NCBI GenBank assembly: GCA_029288115.1
Contig: JARFPV010000422.1
Location: 1-7,062, forward strand
Length of the DNA stretch: 7,062 nt
Source: Akkermansiaceae bacterium
Lineage (GTDB): Bacteria > Verrucomicrobiota > Verrucomicrobiia > Verrucomicrobiales > Akkermansiaceae
Reading direction: 5' to 3'
Below the pieces are notes generated by a model that saw only the letters and a list, made by a program, of their open reading frames with translations, was not told where the DNA came from and searched no databases. This document shows positions 1 through 6,436 of the stretch, in pieces. Position numbers and translations under genes: made by a program. Each line of letters begins with the position of its first letter. Position 1 is the stretch's first letter.

Positions 1-273
1 TCCATCAAATTCAGCAATGACATGGTCATTGACGGTAAAGTTGAAGGTGAAATCTCCTCAGACAAAGGTAAAGTCACCATCGGTGAGAACGCCTACGTCA
101 AAGGTGACGTCAAGGCTGGCGAGGTGAAGCTCTTCGGAAAAGTCCAAGGCACCATCACTTCTGAGCGCTGCGAGCTCAAAACCAAGTCCAAGCTCGACGG
201 TGACATCAAAACCAAGATGCTCTCCATGGAGGAAGGTGCCGTGCTTTCTGGCCGCACTGACATTGGCGGCTAA
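1..273 (+). CDS. Bactofilin (polymer-forming cytoskeletal protein), 3' part
   Basis: This is the C-terminal 90 residues of a bactofilin; the reading frame is open at base 1, so the true start lies upstream. Bactofilins polymerise without nucleotide into filaments or membrane-associated scaffolds and act in cell shape, stalk formation or positioning of wall enzymes. The fragment shows the short, glycine-punctuated beta-helix repeats of the family: 'VIDGKVEGEI', then 'VTIGENAYVKGDV', 'EVKLFGKVQGTI' and 'SKLDGDIKT', each turn alternating hydrophobic and small or charged residues. It ends in 'GRTDIGG' just after the last turn, so there is almost no C-terminal tail. An ATG at 22-24 exists but falls inside the first repeat and is not a credible start. 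A strong hairpin terminator follows 25 bp after the stop, so this is the last gene of its transcript. Confidence 0.9.
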   Translation, partial: SIKFSNDMVIDGKVEGEISSDKGKVTIGENAYVKGDVKAGEVKLFGKVQGTITSERCELKTKSKLDGDIKTKMLSMEEGAVLSGRTDIGG

Positions 274-298
274 CTGGTCCGAACAACAATTTTTGATG

Positions 299-327
299 AA
301 GCCGGTGTCTCAGGACATCGGCTTTTT
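299..327 (+). terminator. Rho-independent terminator after the bactofilin gene
   Basis: The stem GCCGGTGTC (301-309) pairs with GACATCGGC (314-322) around a TCAG loop and is followed by five T (323-327). Two A upstream (299-300) can pair with the first two T. In the plus-strand RNA the single non-Watson-Crick position is a G-U wobble. Read on the minus strand the same position becomes an A-C mismatch, and no U-run follows directly, so the element is built for the plus strand. It lies between two convergent genes. Confidence 0.85.
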
Positions 328-342
328 CGTGTACAAAGCTGA

Positions 343-639
343 TTATTCAGCGATCTCTCCGGCGATTTCAAACCATTCGTCACCCAGGCCTTCCTGTCCT
401 TCGGGCTGGGGTTTTCCTGCGCGGGCATACCAGTAACCAGCGTTACCCAGATCACCCTCAACCCTGTGGAGGTGTGCGTGGATCCACGCCCAGGTAGGGT
501 CATCTCCGTCCTGACACATGTCGTGAGCTTCATGCCACCGACCCGCACGCGCGAGCCAAAGTGCCTTGAGATCATCACTCAAGTTTCCAGGTGGCGTGCC
601 ACCACTCGATGCAGATTCTGCCAATTGCTTTGCATTCAT
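343..639 (-). CDS. Small conserved-looking protein of unknown function
   Basis: This is a 98-residue soluble protein with no signal peptide or membrane segment. Function is not known to me. The core, about residues 25-80, is rich in Trp, His, Tyr and Asp: 'LARAGRWHEAHDMCQD', then 'WAWIHAHLHRVEGDLGNA' and 'YWYARAGKP'. From memory this pattern recurs in small uncharacterised bacterial proteins. The A-R-A-G-x-W-x-E-A-H and G-D-x-x-N-A-x-Y-W-Y spacing resembles a pair of TPR-like helical hairpins, but that is inference. The ATG at 639-637 is chosen because the next upstream ATG (647-645) is out of frame. A GAGG sits 12 bases before the start, slightly far for a ribosome binding site. The gene lies 60 bp downstream of the SNF2 helicase gene on the same strand and is probably read through from it. 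It ends convergent with the bactofilin gene. Confidence 0.75.
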   Translation of the reverse strand: MNAKQLAESASSGGTPPGNLSDDLKALWLARAGRWHEAHDMCQDGDDPTWAWIHAHLHRVEGDLGNAGYWYARAGKPQPEGQEGLGDEWFEIAGEIAE

Positions 640-698
640 ACTTCATACTTACCTCGACATGACTTACGGAGCAAGATGGTTTTAAGAAAAAGCAGGCA

Positions 699-3600
699 TC
701 AGCCATTCAGCAGGTCGAGCATCTCGGACTCGTTCAAACCTGTCATCAGTGGACGTGCATCATCTTCTGCTTCTCCAATCGCTGCGCTGGTCATCGATTT
801 TTTCTTTTCCTGAAGCTTGAGGATTTTCTCCTCCACAGTTCCCCGAGTGATCAGCTTGTAGATTGTGGCTGGTCGGGTCTGCCCGATGCGATGAATTCGA
901 TCGGCAGCCTGCGCCTCGACCGCTGGGTTCCACCAAGGGTCAAAGAGCACCACGGTATCGGCAGCCGTTAGAGTGAGTCCGTAGCCACCCGCTTTTAGGC
1001 TGATAAGAAACACCGGAGGCCCGTCCGGTTTCTGGAAACGATCCACCACAACTGCCCGGTCACGCGTGGCACCATCAAGATAGGCGTAATCAACACCCTC
1101 GGTATCGAGTTCATTCCTAATCAGAGAAAGCATGGAGGTGAACTGGCTAAACACGAGCACCCGGTGATCGCCACGTTGAGCTTCTTCTAACAATTCCATC
1201 AGCCTCGCGAGTTTCACCGAAACATCAGCGAGCGGTTTTTCACCCAGCTCTTTATCCAACAATCTCAAATCGCAACAACTTTGACGAAGTCGCAGCAAGA
1301 CGGTCAGCATCTGCATACGCGCGCCATCGGCTCCCGACTGCTGGCGCAGGGCATCCACCTTCTCGGCACCGTGTCTGAGAATGGATTGGTAATGGTCCCG
1401 TTGCATCGGTGAGGGATCGCACCAAACCACGTTCTCGATCTTGGGCGGCAAATCCTTAGCCACCAGAGACTTGGTTCGCCGAAGCATGAATGGCTCTGTG
1501 CGCCAGCGTAGTCGCTGCAGTGCCGCACGACTTGCTTGATCGGGAGACTCAGACAAGCATGGCAGTTCGTACCGCCTCCGGAAGTCTTCCCTACCACCGA
1601 GGTATCCCGGCATGAGGAATTGGAAAATCGACCACAGATCACGCACGCTGTTTTCCACCGGGGTTCCGGAAATGGCGACTTTTGCTGCGGCCTGCATTTT
1701 TCTCGCTGCCTTCGCCGCCAAAGTGTCTGGGTTGCGAATAGCACTCGCTTCATCAAGCACCAAGGCACTCAGCGGCAACTTCCGGTAAACATCCACATCC
1801 CGATCTAACAACGCATAACTTGTCACGATGACATCCGCCGCGTGCAGCACCTCGAAGTAGTCTTTTCTCTTCGTTCCATGCATCACCAGCACATTCATGC
1901 CCGGGAAAAATTTCGTCACCTCATCACGCCAGTTCCCCAACAATGTGGCCGGGCACACAACCAACGCTGGCTCGGTGTGTGTTCTTTTCCAGAGCGCCAG
2001 AAACGTCAGTGTCTGCAACGTTTTACCCAGCCCCATGTCATCGGCAAGCAACGCAGCACCCTCTCCTGACGCCCGTCTGTAGAGCCATTCCACTCCCTCC
2101 TTTTGGTAGGCACGCAGAGTTTCGTCCAAATCATCGGGCAATGGCGGCACTTCGATCTGTTGTCCTACAACCGATTGACCACCGCTGTAATGATTGCGAA
2201 GTTGCTCGAGATAGGCGGTTTGTTCCTGTGAAAAATAATACCGCCCGTCGTCTTGTCGCGGATCGGTATCAAGCAGAAACCCATCCATGACCTCAGCATC
2301 AAACTGGGAAATAACGGCTTTCCCTCCACGAGGAAGTTTCAATGTTCGGCTTCCCGATGCCAGTAGTCTGCGCACGGATTCACGGTCAAGTGGCTCGCCA
2401 CCGCATTGCCATGACACGTCGCACGCAAGCCAGTCGGTGCCACTGCCCGGACTCCCCTGCCCACCTCCAACGAAATCGATTTTCGGCTCGATTCTCCCCA
2501 GTCCAGACTCAACGTGCACCAGTTTCTCATCCGTTTCCACAAACCATCTTTCCCTGAGTTTTGGCAGCGATGATGTTAGGAAATCAACCGTCTCATCTTC
2601 ACCACGAAGATACATCATCCCGGTGGCGTCCAGTGGCTGGAATCCGTCACGCATCAATCGAGCGATTGCTTCACGTTCATACTCGGGATCACGCAGTAAC
2701 CAGACACCATCGTCGGATAAGACCGGAAATCCGGAAACCGGCATGCCCGAGGTGGGCAGAGGCACTCTGACATCACCTGGATAAATCGCGGTTAGTCGCG
2801 CTTGTAACGCACGTGTGGATCCGGCGATCTGCAGTTCGATATCCGGCTCATATTCACGGATTTCCAACCCTCCAAGACCTTCCGGCAACTGATAAACCCG
2901 GTCGAGGCCATCGAGTGCTTTTACAAAAACTGAAGTCTCCAGATGCAGCCAATCTCCGCCGGCAAGATCAGCCGATCCCATACCAACACGTCCGAGGTTT
3001 GTCGGCTTGGCTTCCTGGTCAATCACCAGATGTTTGTTTTCGGCATCCCATAACGCCAGTCGATCACCCACAAGGACGAATGACTCATCTTCAGCGATGC
3101 GCAGCCATATCATCTCGCCGCCGTGCTCGGCATCAAGCTCCAGCTCAATCCTTGGCCTGAGATGGGCCAACGAGACCTCCATCTTATCATTGCCGCTCCA
3201 TACTGAGCTGTGGCCTGCTATCGCATGGTAAAAACGCTCTACCTGTGGTTCAGGTAGAGCGAGCATCGTGGCGCCTGTTTGCCCAGTGTGCTTCTGAAGC
3301 CACAGCGCGAGAGCGAAATCCGACTGTGTCAGTTCATCCGCCGGGCGCTTTGATTGCTGCAGCTGGATGGTGCGTAACCCTTCATCGGGAAACTTCGGGG
3401 AAAGGCGCACATCGAGCGGGATAACCTCAGGCTGTGGCGCTTCGTCTTGCGGGCTAGCAATTTGCTTTTCCACCTCTGGTTTGGGTTGCAAAACAGTCGC
3501 CATCAACACGGCAGCGGCATGCTCGCACATGGCTCCAGTTCGGCGGCTCATGGTACACGGACAAAGATTTTTCACCTCGGTACGGCTCATCACCTTCACC

Positions 3601-3785
3601 ACCACACGCATGGGTTTTTTCCCTTGGCCGACGACTGCCTGATAAACTCCATTGTTCTGCTTGAGCTGGTTGACCTTGCCGAGTTTCACCAACGCACGTG
3701 CCTCGCGGAACACCCGCCCACCAGCGGCCTCCCCTATCCATTTTTCAGTAATTTCCACCGGCCCGTCTGTTCGCATTCCGCGCAT
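699..3785 (-). CDS. SNF2-family DEAD/DEAH-box helicase with SWIM zinc finger
   Basis: This is a 1,028-residue SNF2/SWI2 superfamily-2 ATPase, a double-stranded DNA translocase or nucleoprotein remodeller in the cytoplasm. Order of parts: a short N-terminal region; a SWIM zinc finger CxCx9CxH (C75, C77, C87, H89); a long linker region, about 110-540, with no motif I recognise; the N-lobe from about 565 with Walker A 'DDMGLGKT' (K588), motif II 'DEAS' (678-681) and motif III 'SGTPVEN' (706-712); then the C-lobe with 'VLVFSQF' near 875, 'KAGGYGLTL' and the arginine-finger motif 'HRIGQ' (965-969). The layout matches the bacterial SWIM-SNF2 proteins. Motif II ends in Ser where DEAH or DEAQ is usual. 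The start is uncertain: ATG at 3785 is preferred, but an in-frame TTG at 3797 would add four residues and an ATG at 3776 would remove three. None has a convincing ribosome binding site. The specific substrate is unknown. Confidence 0.93.
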   Translation of the reverse strand: MRGMRTDGPVEITEKWIGEAAGGRVFREARALVKLGKVNQLKQNNGVYQAVVGQGKKPMRVVVKVMSRTEVKNLCPCTMSRRTGAMCEHAAAVLMATVLQPKPEVEKQIASPQDEAPQPEVIPLDVRLSPKFPDEGLRTIQLQQSKRPADELTQSDFALALWLQKHTGQTGATMLALPEPQVERFYHAIAGHSSVWSGNDKMEVSLAHLRPRIELELDAEHGGEMIWLRIAEDESFVLVGDRLALWDAENKHLVIDQEAKPTNLGRVGMGSADLAGGDWLHLETSVFVKALDGLDRVYQLPEGLGGLEIREYEPDIELQIAGSTRALQARLTAIYPGDVRVPLPTSGMPVSGFPVLSDDGVWLLRDPEYEREAIARLMRDGFQPLDATGMMYLRGEDETVDFLTSSLPKLRERWFVETDEKLVHVESGLGRIEPKIDFVGGGQGSPGSGTDWLACDVSWQCGGEPLDRESVRRLLASGSRTLKLPRGGKAVISQFDAEVMDGFLLDTDPRQDDGRYYFSQEQTAYLEQLRNHYSGGQSVVGQQIEVPPLPDDLDETLRAYQKEGVEWLYRRASGEGAALLADDMGLGKTLQTLTFLALWKRTHTEPALVVCPATLLGNWRDEVTKFFPGMNVLVMHGTKRKDYFEVLHAADVIVTSYALLDRDVDVYRKLPLSALVLDEASAIRNPDTLAAKAARKMQAAAKVAISGTPVENSVRDLWSIFQFLMPGYLGGREDFRRRYELPCLSESPDQASRAALQRLRWRTEPFMLRRTKSLVAKDLPPKIENVVWCDPSPMQRDHYQSILRHGAEKVDALRQQSGADGARMQMLTVLLRLRQSCCDLRLLDKELGEKPLADVSVKLARLMELLEEAQRGDHRVLVFSQFTSMLSLIRNELDTEGVDYAYLDGATRDRAVVVDRFQKPDGPPVFLISLKAGGYGLTLTAADTVVLFDPWWNPAVEAQAADRIHRIGQTRPATIYKLITRGTVEEKILKLQEKKKSMTSAAIGEAEDDARPLMTGLNESEMLDLLNG

Positions 3786-3797
3786 ATGCTGACTCAA

Positions 3798-3929
3798 TGT
3801 GGATACAGTGCAATGACACGTTTACATTCTCTGCGTTTTTAGCTTTGGGGAAGCCTGAGAATTGTGCATCTTTAACGTCCGCCGCTGCAGAATATACCGC
3901 CCCTAACTCGTCGCCTTTTCCGTCCGATT
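3798..3929. promoter_or_regulatory. Divergent intergenic region between helicase and parA genes
   Basis: This stretch must hold the promoters of both the minus-strand helicase gene and the plus-strand parA, because the two are divergently transcribed. I see AT-rich candidates (TTGTGC at 3862-3867, AATATA at 3891-3896), but their 23 bp separation is too wide for a standard sigma-70 promoter, so no exact promoter is called. No parS-like palindrome (GTTTCACGTGAAAC type) is visible. Neither gene has a purine-rich ribosome binding site in front of its start. Confidence 0.4.
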
Positions 3930-4727
3930 ATGAAAATCATCTCCATTGCGAACCAAAAAGGAGGTGTGGGTAAAACCACCACCGCCATCAATCTCTCAGC
4001 TGGACTCGCAGCACGTGGGCAGAGGGTGCTCCTCATCGATCTCGACCCTCAGGCAAATGCTACGAGCGGCATCGGCCATGAACCCGACGGCGAGGAGTCC
4101 ATGTATTACCCACTGATCGGTGAATCCACGATTGAGGAAAAAATCATCCCATCCCGTCTCCCCAACCTCTCACTGATCCCCTCCGGAATGGATCTGGCTG
4201 GCGTGGAGATTGAACTCGCACGTATGGACGATCATCTGATGCGCCTGCGTAACCTACTCTCCGGATACAAAAAGCATAACGGCTTTGACTTCTGCATCCT
4301 CGACACACCGCCATCACTCGGAGTGTTGATGACCTCCGCGCTAGCGGCTGCCGATGAAATCCTGATCCCACTTCAATGCGAATGGTTTGGCCTCGAGGGG
4401 CTGGCAAAAATCGTTCAGGTCATCGAGCAAATCCGCGACACCGGAGCTAACTCAGACGTCGTTCTCGAGGGTATTCTGATGACCATGTATGATGGTCGCA
4501 CCAACCTCTCCCGGCAAGTTGTCGAGGAAGTGGCGAACTATTTCCCAGCCCAGCTCTACAACACCGTCGTGCCACGCTCCATCCGTATCGGTGAGGCACC
4601 GAGCCATGGAAAAACCATCTTTGAGCATGACCCGGGAGGCACGGGAAGCCAAGCTTATGGCAAGGTTGCCGACGAGTTTTTGGCGCGCCATGCGGTTTGT
4701 GGACCACCGATCGCTGCTCAGGCGTAG
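3930..4727 (+). CDS. parA: ParA/Soj family chromosome-partitioning ATPase
   Basis: This is a 265-residue ParA-type P-loop ATPase, the usual length of chromosomal Soj proteins. ParA dimers with bound ATP coat nucleoid DNA; ParB bound at parS stimulates hydrolysis, and the resulting gradient moves the origin region. The deviant Walker A 'KGGVGKTT' spans residues 10-17, with the signature lysine K10 and catalytic K15. Motif A' is 'LLIDLDPQAN' (34-43), and Walker B is 'CILDTPPSLG' (122-131) with D125. The C-terminal part has the typical 'PRSIRIGEAPSHGKTI' stretch. There is no N-terminal helix-turn-helix, so it is the Soj type rather than the long plasmid P1 type. The ATG at 3930 directly precedes the first beta strand 'KIISIANQKGG' and is the natural start. 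parB would often follow, but the next gene is instead the MerR/B12 regulator, 72 bp downstream. Confidence 0.95.
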   Translation: MKIISIANQKGGVGKTTTAINLSAGLAARGQRVLLIDLDPQANATSGIGHEPDGEESMYYPLIGESTIEEKIIPSRLPNLSLIPSGMDLAGVEIELARMDDHLMRLRNLLSGYKKHNGFDFCILDTPPSLGVLMTSALAAADEILIPLQCEWFGLEGLAKIVQVIEQIRDTGANSDVVLEGILMTMYDGRTNLSRQVVEEVANYFPAQLYNTVVPRSIRIGEAPSHGKTIFEHDPGGTGSQAYGKVADEFLARHAVCGPPIAAQA

Positions 4728-4766
4728 CAGTTTCCGAAAAAAATCAGGTGCAATCCTCGCATCTCG

Positions 4767-4795
4767 GTGTATAGATTATGTCTATATTCTTACAC
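4767..4795 (+). promoter_or_regulatory. Putative operator in front of the CarH-like regulator
   Basis: Two overlapping symmetries are visible. One is a perfect inverted repeat, TATAGA (4770-4775) and TCTATA (4781-4786), around a 5 bp spacer, framed by a second pair, GTGTA (4767-4771) and TACAC (4791-4795). The other is a tandem 11 bp direct repeat: TGTATAGATTA (4768-4778) followed by TGTCTATATTC (4779-4789), matching at 8 of 11 positions. CarH proteins are known to bind operators overlapping their own promoters, and direct-repeat binding has been described for them. Inference: this is the autoregulatory site, located just upstream of the preferred ATG at 4800. Confidence 0.5.
4783..4788 (+). 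promoter_or_regulatory. Candidate -10 box (TATATT) of the CarH-like gene
   Basis: TATATT matches the sigma-70 -10 consensus TATAAT at five of six positions. It lies inside the putative operator, where a bound repressor would block polymerase. Transcription would start near 4795, only about five bases before the ATG at 4800, giving a nearly leaderless mRNA. No good -35 hexamer is present 16-18 bp upstream (around 4760-4766), so the call is weak. TATAGA (4770-4775) is an alternative -10 that would leave a leader of about 18 bases. Confidence 0.3.
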
Positions 4796-4799
4796 AGGT

Positions 4800-5735
4800 A
4801 TGGTACTCCACGGAATCAAAGTCGTCGTAAATCGCACGGGCCTCACCGCACACGTTCTGCGTGTGTGGGAGAAACGCTATGAGGCCGTCACCCCGCAACG
4901 GACCGACACCAATCGGCGCTTGTACACGGATGATGACATCAAGAGGCTACAGAACCTCGTTTTGCTAACACGTGCCGGGCATTCGATCGGACAAATTGCA
5001 TCCCTCAGCGATGATGAGATTGATGATTTGGTCAAAGCCGCCGACAAGGTAACCCACCTGAAGCCGCCGACGGCTGATCAATCTGTGCCTGGGTACATTG
5101 AGGAATGTCTGAAAGCTGTACGGAAATTTGATCAATCAAGGCTTGAGAAAATCTTTGATAATGCGATTCGCGACCTTGGCTACTCTGGTTTGATCAGCCA
5201 GGTTCTCCTGCCTTTCATCCAGAGAATTGGTACGGAGTGGCATGATGGGAATATCACCACGGCTGACGAGCATGCCGCAACGAGCTTCATCAAGGATTAT
5301 CTCACCCAGAGGATGTCGGCTTATGCAGCGACAACAAATGCTCCTACCCTGCTGGTGACAACCCCCTCGGGTCAACTGCACGAGCTTGGTGCATTCATCG
5401 CCTCATGCCTCGCCCGCAAGTCAGGATGGCGGGTTATTTATCTTGGAGCATCACTACCAGCGGATGCCATTGCCGGTGCAGTGGTGCGCTCCGAAGCATG
5501 CGCGGTGCTGTTAAGCATCATATATCCAGTTGATGATCCAGCGCTCCCTAAGGAACTCATACAACTACGCAAGCAGCTCCCTCAAAAAACGACCATACTT
5601 GTCGGAGGTGACGGTATTTTTTCCTACGAAGAAACGTTACATGAGATTGGTGCTACGATTGTCCATTCCATTCCGGACCTTGAGAACCATCTGGGTGCGT
5701 TGAGAAAAAAACCACCAAGTAGAAAAAAAATCTGA
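4800..5735 (+). CDS. carH: CarH/LitR-like MerR regulator, B12-dependent photoreceptor
   Basis: This is a 311-residue transcription factor. Residues 1-70 are a MerR-type winged helix ('TGLTAHVLRVWEKRY', 'NRRLY', 'AGHSIGQIASL'). About 95-175 is the four-helix cobalamin cap domain, and 180-300 the Rossmann-like B12-binding domain. The cap has W147, H148, E157 and H158, an exact W-x9-EH motif. In Thermus CarH the equivalent Trp, Glu and His pack around the adenosyl group, and the His after the Trp becomes the second cobalt ligand after illumination. H194 in 'GQLHELG' is the expected lower axial ligand of the (E/D/Q)xHxxG motif; 'GWRVIYLGASLP' and 'LVGGDG' complete the B12 fold. By family knowledge the dark tetramer with adenosylcobalamin represses and light breaks it apart. 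ATG 4800 is chosen because MerR proteins begin right before this helix. A GTG at 4767 would add 11 residues but overlaps the putative operator. The C-terminus is a basic tail. Confidence 0.92.
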   Translation: MVLHGIKVVVNRTGLTAHVLRVWEKRYEAVTPQRTDTNRRLYTDDDIKRLQNLVLLTRAGHSIGQIASLSDDEIDDLVKAADKVTHLKPPTADQSVPGYIEECLKAVRKFDQSRLEKIFDNAIRDLGYSGLISQVLLPFIQRIGTEWHDGNITTADEHAATSFIKDYLTQRMSAYAATTNAPTLLVTTPSGQLHELGAFIASCLARKSGWRVIYLGASLPADAIAGAVVRSEACAVLLSIIYPVDDPALPKELIQLRKQLPQKTTILVGGDGIFSYEETLHEIGATIVHSIPDLENHLGALRKKPPSRKKI

Positions 5736-5751
5736 GTCACGCGGGAGACTC
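5723..5751 (-). terminator. Weak intrinsic terminator for the minus-strand mpl/DUF3750 unit
   Basis: Read on the minus strand, a 5 bp stem GAGTC/GACTC (5751-5747 with 5738-5734) encloses an 8-base loop and is followed, after AGA, by eight T (complement of the A-run 5723-5730). It begins 7 bp downstream of the DUF3750 stop codon. The stem is short, so strength is doubtful. The A-run lies inside the final Arg-Lys-Lys codons of the plus-strand CarH-like gene, so the two genes share these bases. Confidence 0.4.
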
Positions 5752-5758
5752 CACCTCC

Positions 5759-6436
5759 CTACTTACGGGGAATATTTCCGAGTGCCGGAATCAGGGGGAT
5801 TTTAACGGCGAAAGGTGCCACCGAGACACCACCACTGAGGCCAAGAAAGCTCAATTCGATTCCCTCTCGCACTCCTAGTGCCAGCCCTACAAGTGGTGTC
5901 TGAAGCTCCAACCCGCTACCTCCGGCAGTTTTTCCCAGATAAAATCCGTGTTCCTTACCCACTGCATTGTGTCCCAGCTGCGCTGAAACACCGTCGACCT
6001 CACGGATCAGTTTTTCAGCAAATGTATTACTGTTCGGTCCGGGCCATGGGCGGTAAACGCTAGCGTCATAGCGCGCACCAAATTTTACAATATCGCGCAC
6101 AAAATCTGGGTTACCCTCTGCGCGACTCTGGGAAAGAATTCTTACGCGCTCCCCCCAGCGCTTCTTCGCGTGCACAGTCTTGTCACTGATCGTGTGGTGG
6201 AGCATTCCGCTCGTTGGACTAACAATTTCAATTCTTCTCCATGGTGAATCCACATCCGGCCTGTAATCCACCCAGCTATGTTTTGCGAGTCGTGCCACCA
6301 GCGGCTCGCCCTTTGGGATGCGCACGTCCTTGACCACAATCAACGCGTCCGGACATATGGTTTGCTTTGAAGAGCAGCTCACAGCCATGGCTGCGAGCGA
6401 GCAGAGAATTAACTGCTTCACAACATTCATGATCAT
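5759..6436 (-). CDS. DUF3750 family predicted lipoprotein
   Basis: This is a 225-residue protein with an N-terminal lipoprotein-type signal: a short basic start, a hydrophobic run 'LILCSLAAMAV', and a lipobox 'AVSC' with C21 as the acylated residue, followed by Ser, which favours the outer membrane under E. coli sorting rules. The mature part matches the DUF3750 pattern as I know it: 'HSWVDYRP' (53-60), a conserved Trp94, 'YRPWPGPNSNTF' (128-139), 'LGHNAVGKEHGF', and a glycine-rich C-terminal part 'LVGLALGVREGIELSFLGLS'. No biochemical role is established for this family to my knowledge, and I see no recognised catalytic triad. The ATG at 6436 overlaps the mpl stop by 4 bp (ATGA), implying translational coupling; an ATG two codons on (6430) is an alternative. 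The gene runs to a hairpin and T-run at 5751-5723. Confidence 0.85.
   Translation of the reverse strand: MIMNVVKQLILCSLAAMAVSCSSKQTICPDALIVVKDVRIPKGEPLVARLAKHSWVDYRPDVDSPWRRIEIVSPTSGMLHHTISDKTVHAKKRWGERVRILSQSRAEGNPDFVRDIVKFGARYDASVYRPWPGPNSNTFAEKLIREVDGVSAQLGHNAVGKEHGFYLGKTAGGSGLELQTPLVGLALGVREGIELSFLGLSGGVSVAPFAVKIPLIPALGNIPRK

Noticed and set aside
2287..2784. A 165-codon plus-strand open frame inside the helicase gene
   Set aside because: It is antisense to the well-supported SNF2 coding region, is rich in Ser/Pro/Arg with no domain pattern, and is best explained as a shadow frame.
3795..3797. TTG as helicase start
   Set aside because: In frame and possible, but two ATG codons lie 12 and 21 bases further in and nothing upstream of the TTG resembles a ribosome binding site.
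3447..3842. A plus-strand open frame reaching into the divergent intergenic region
   Set aside because: Most of it is antisense to the SWIM region of the helicase, the His-rich composition looks like an antisense artefact, and no start signal supports it.
3862..3896. TTGTGC and AATATA as a parA promoter
   Set aside because: The 23 bp separation between the hexamers is outside the normal 16-18 bp spacing.
4008..4020. CACGTG core as a possible parS site at the parA 5' end
   Set aside because: Only the central hexamer matches; the flanks lack the GTTT/AAAC arms of the bacterial parS consensus.
4713..4731. Hairpin CTGCT/AGCAG at the parA stop codon followed by TTT
   Set aside because: The stem is only 5 bp and the T-run only three bases, so it is too weak to call a terminator; parA may read into the downstream gene.
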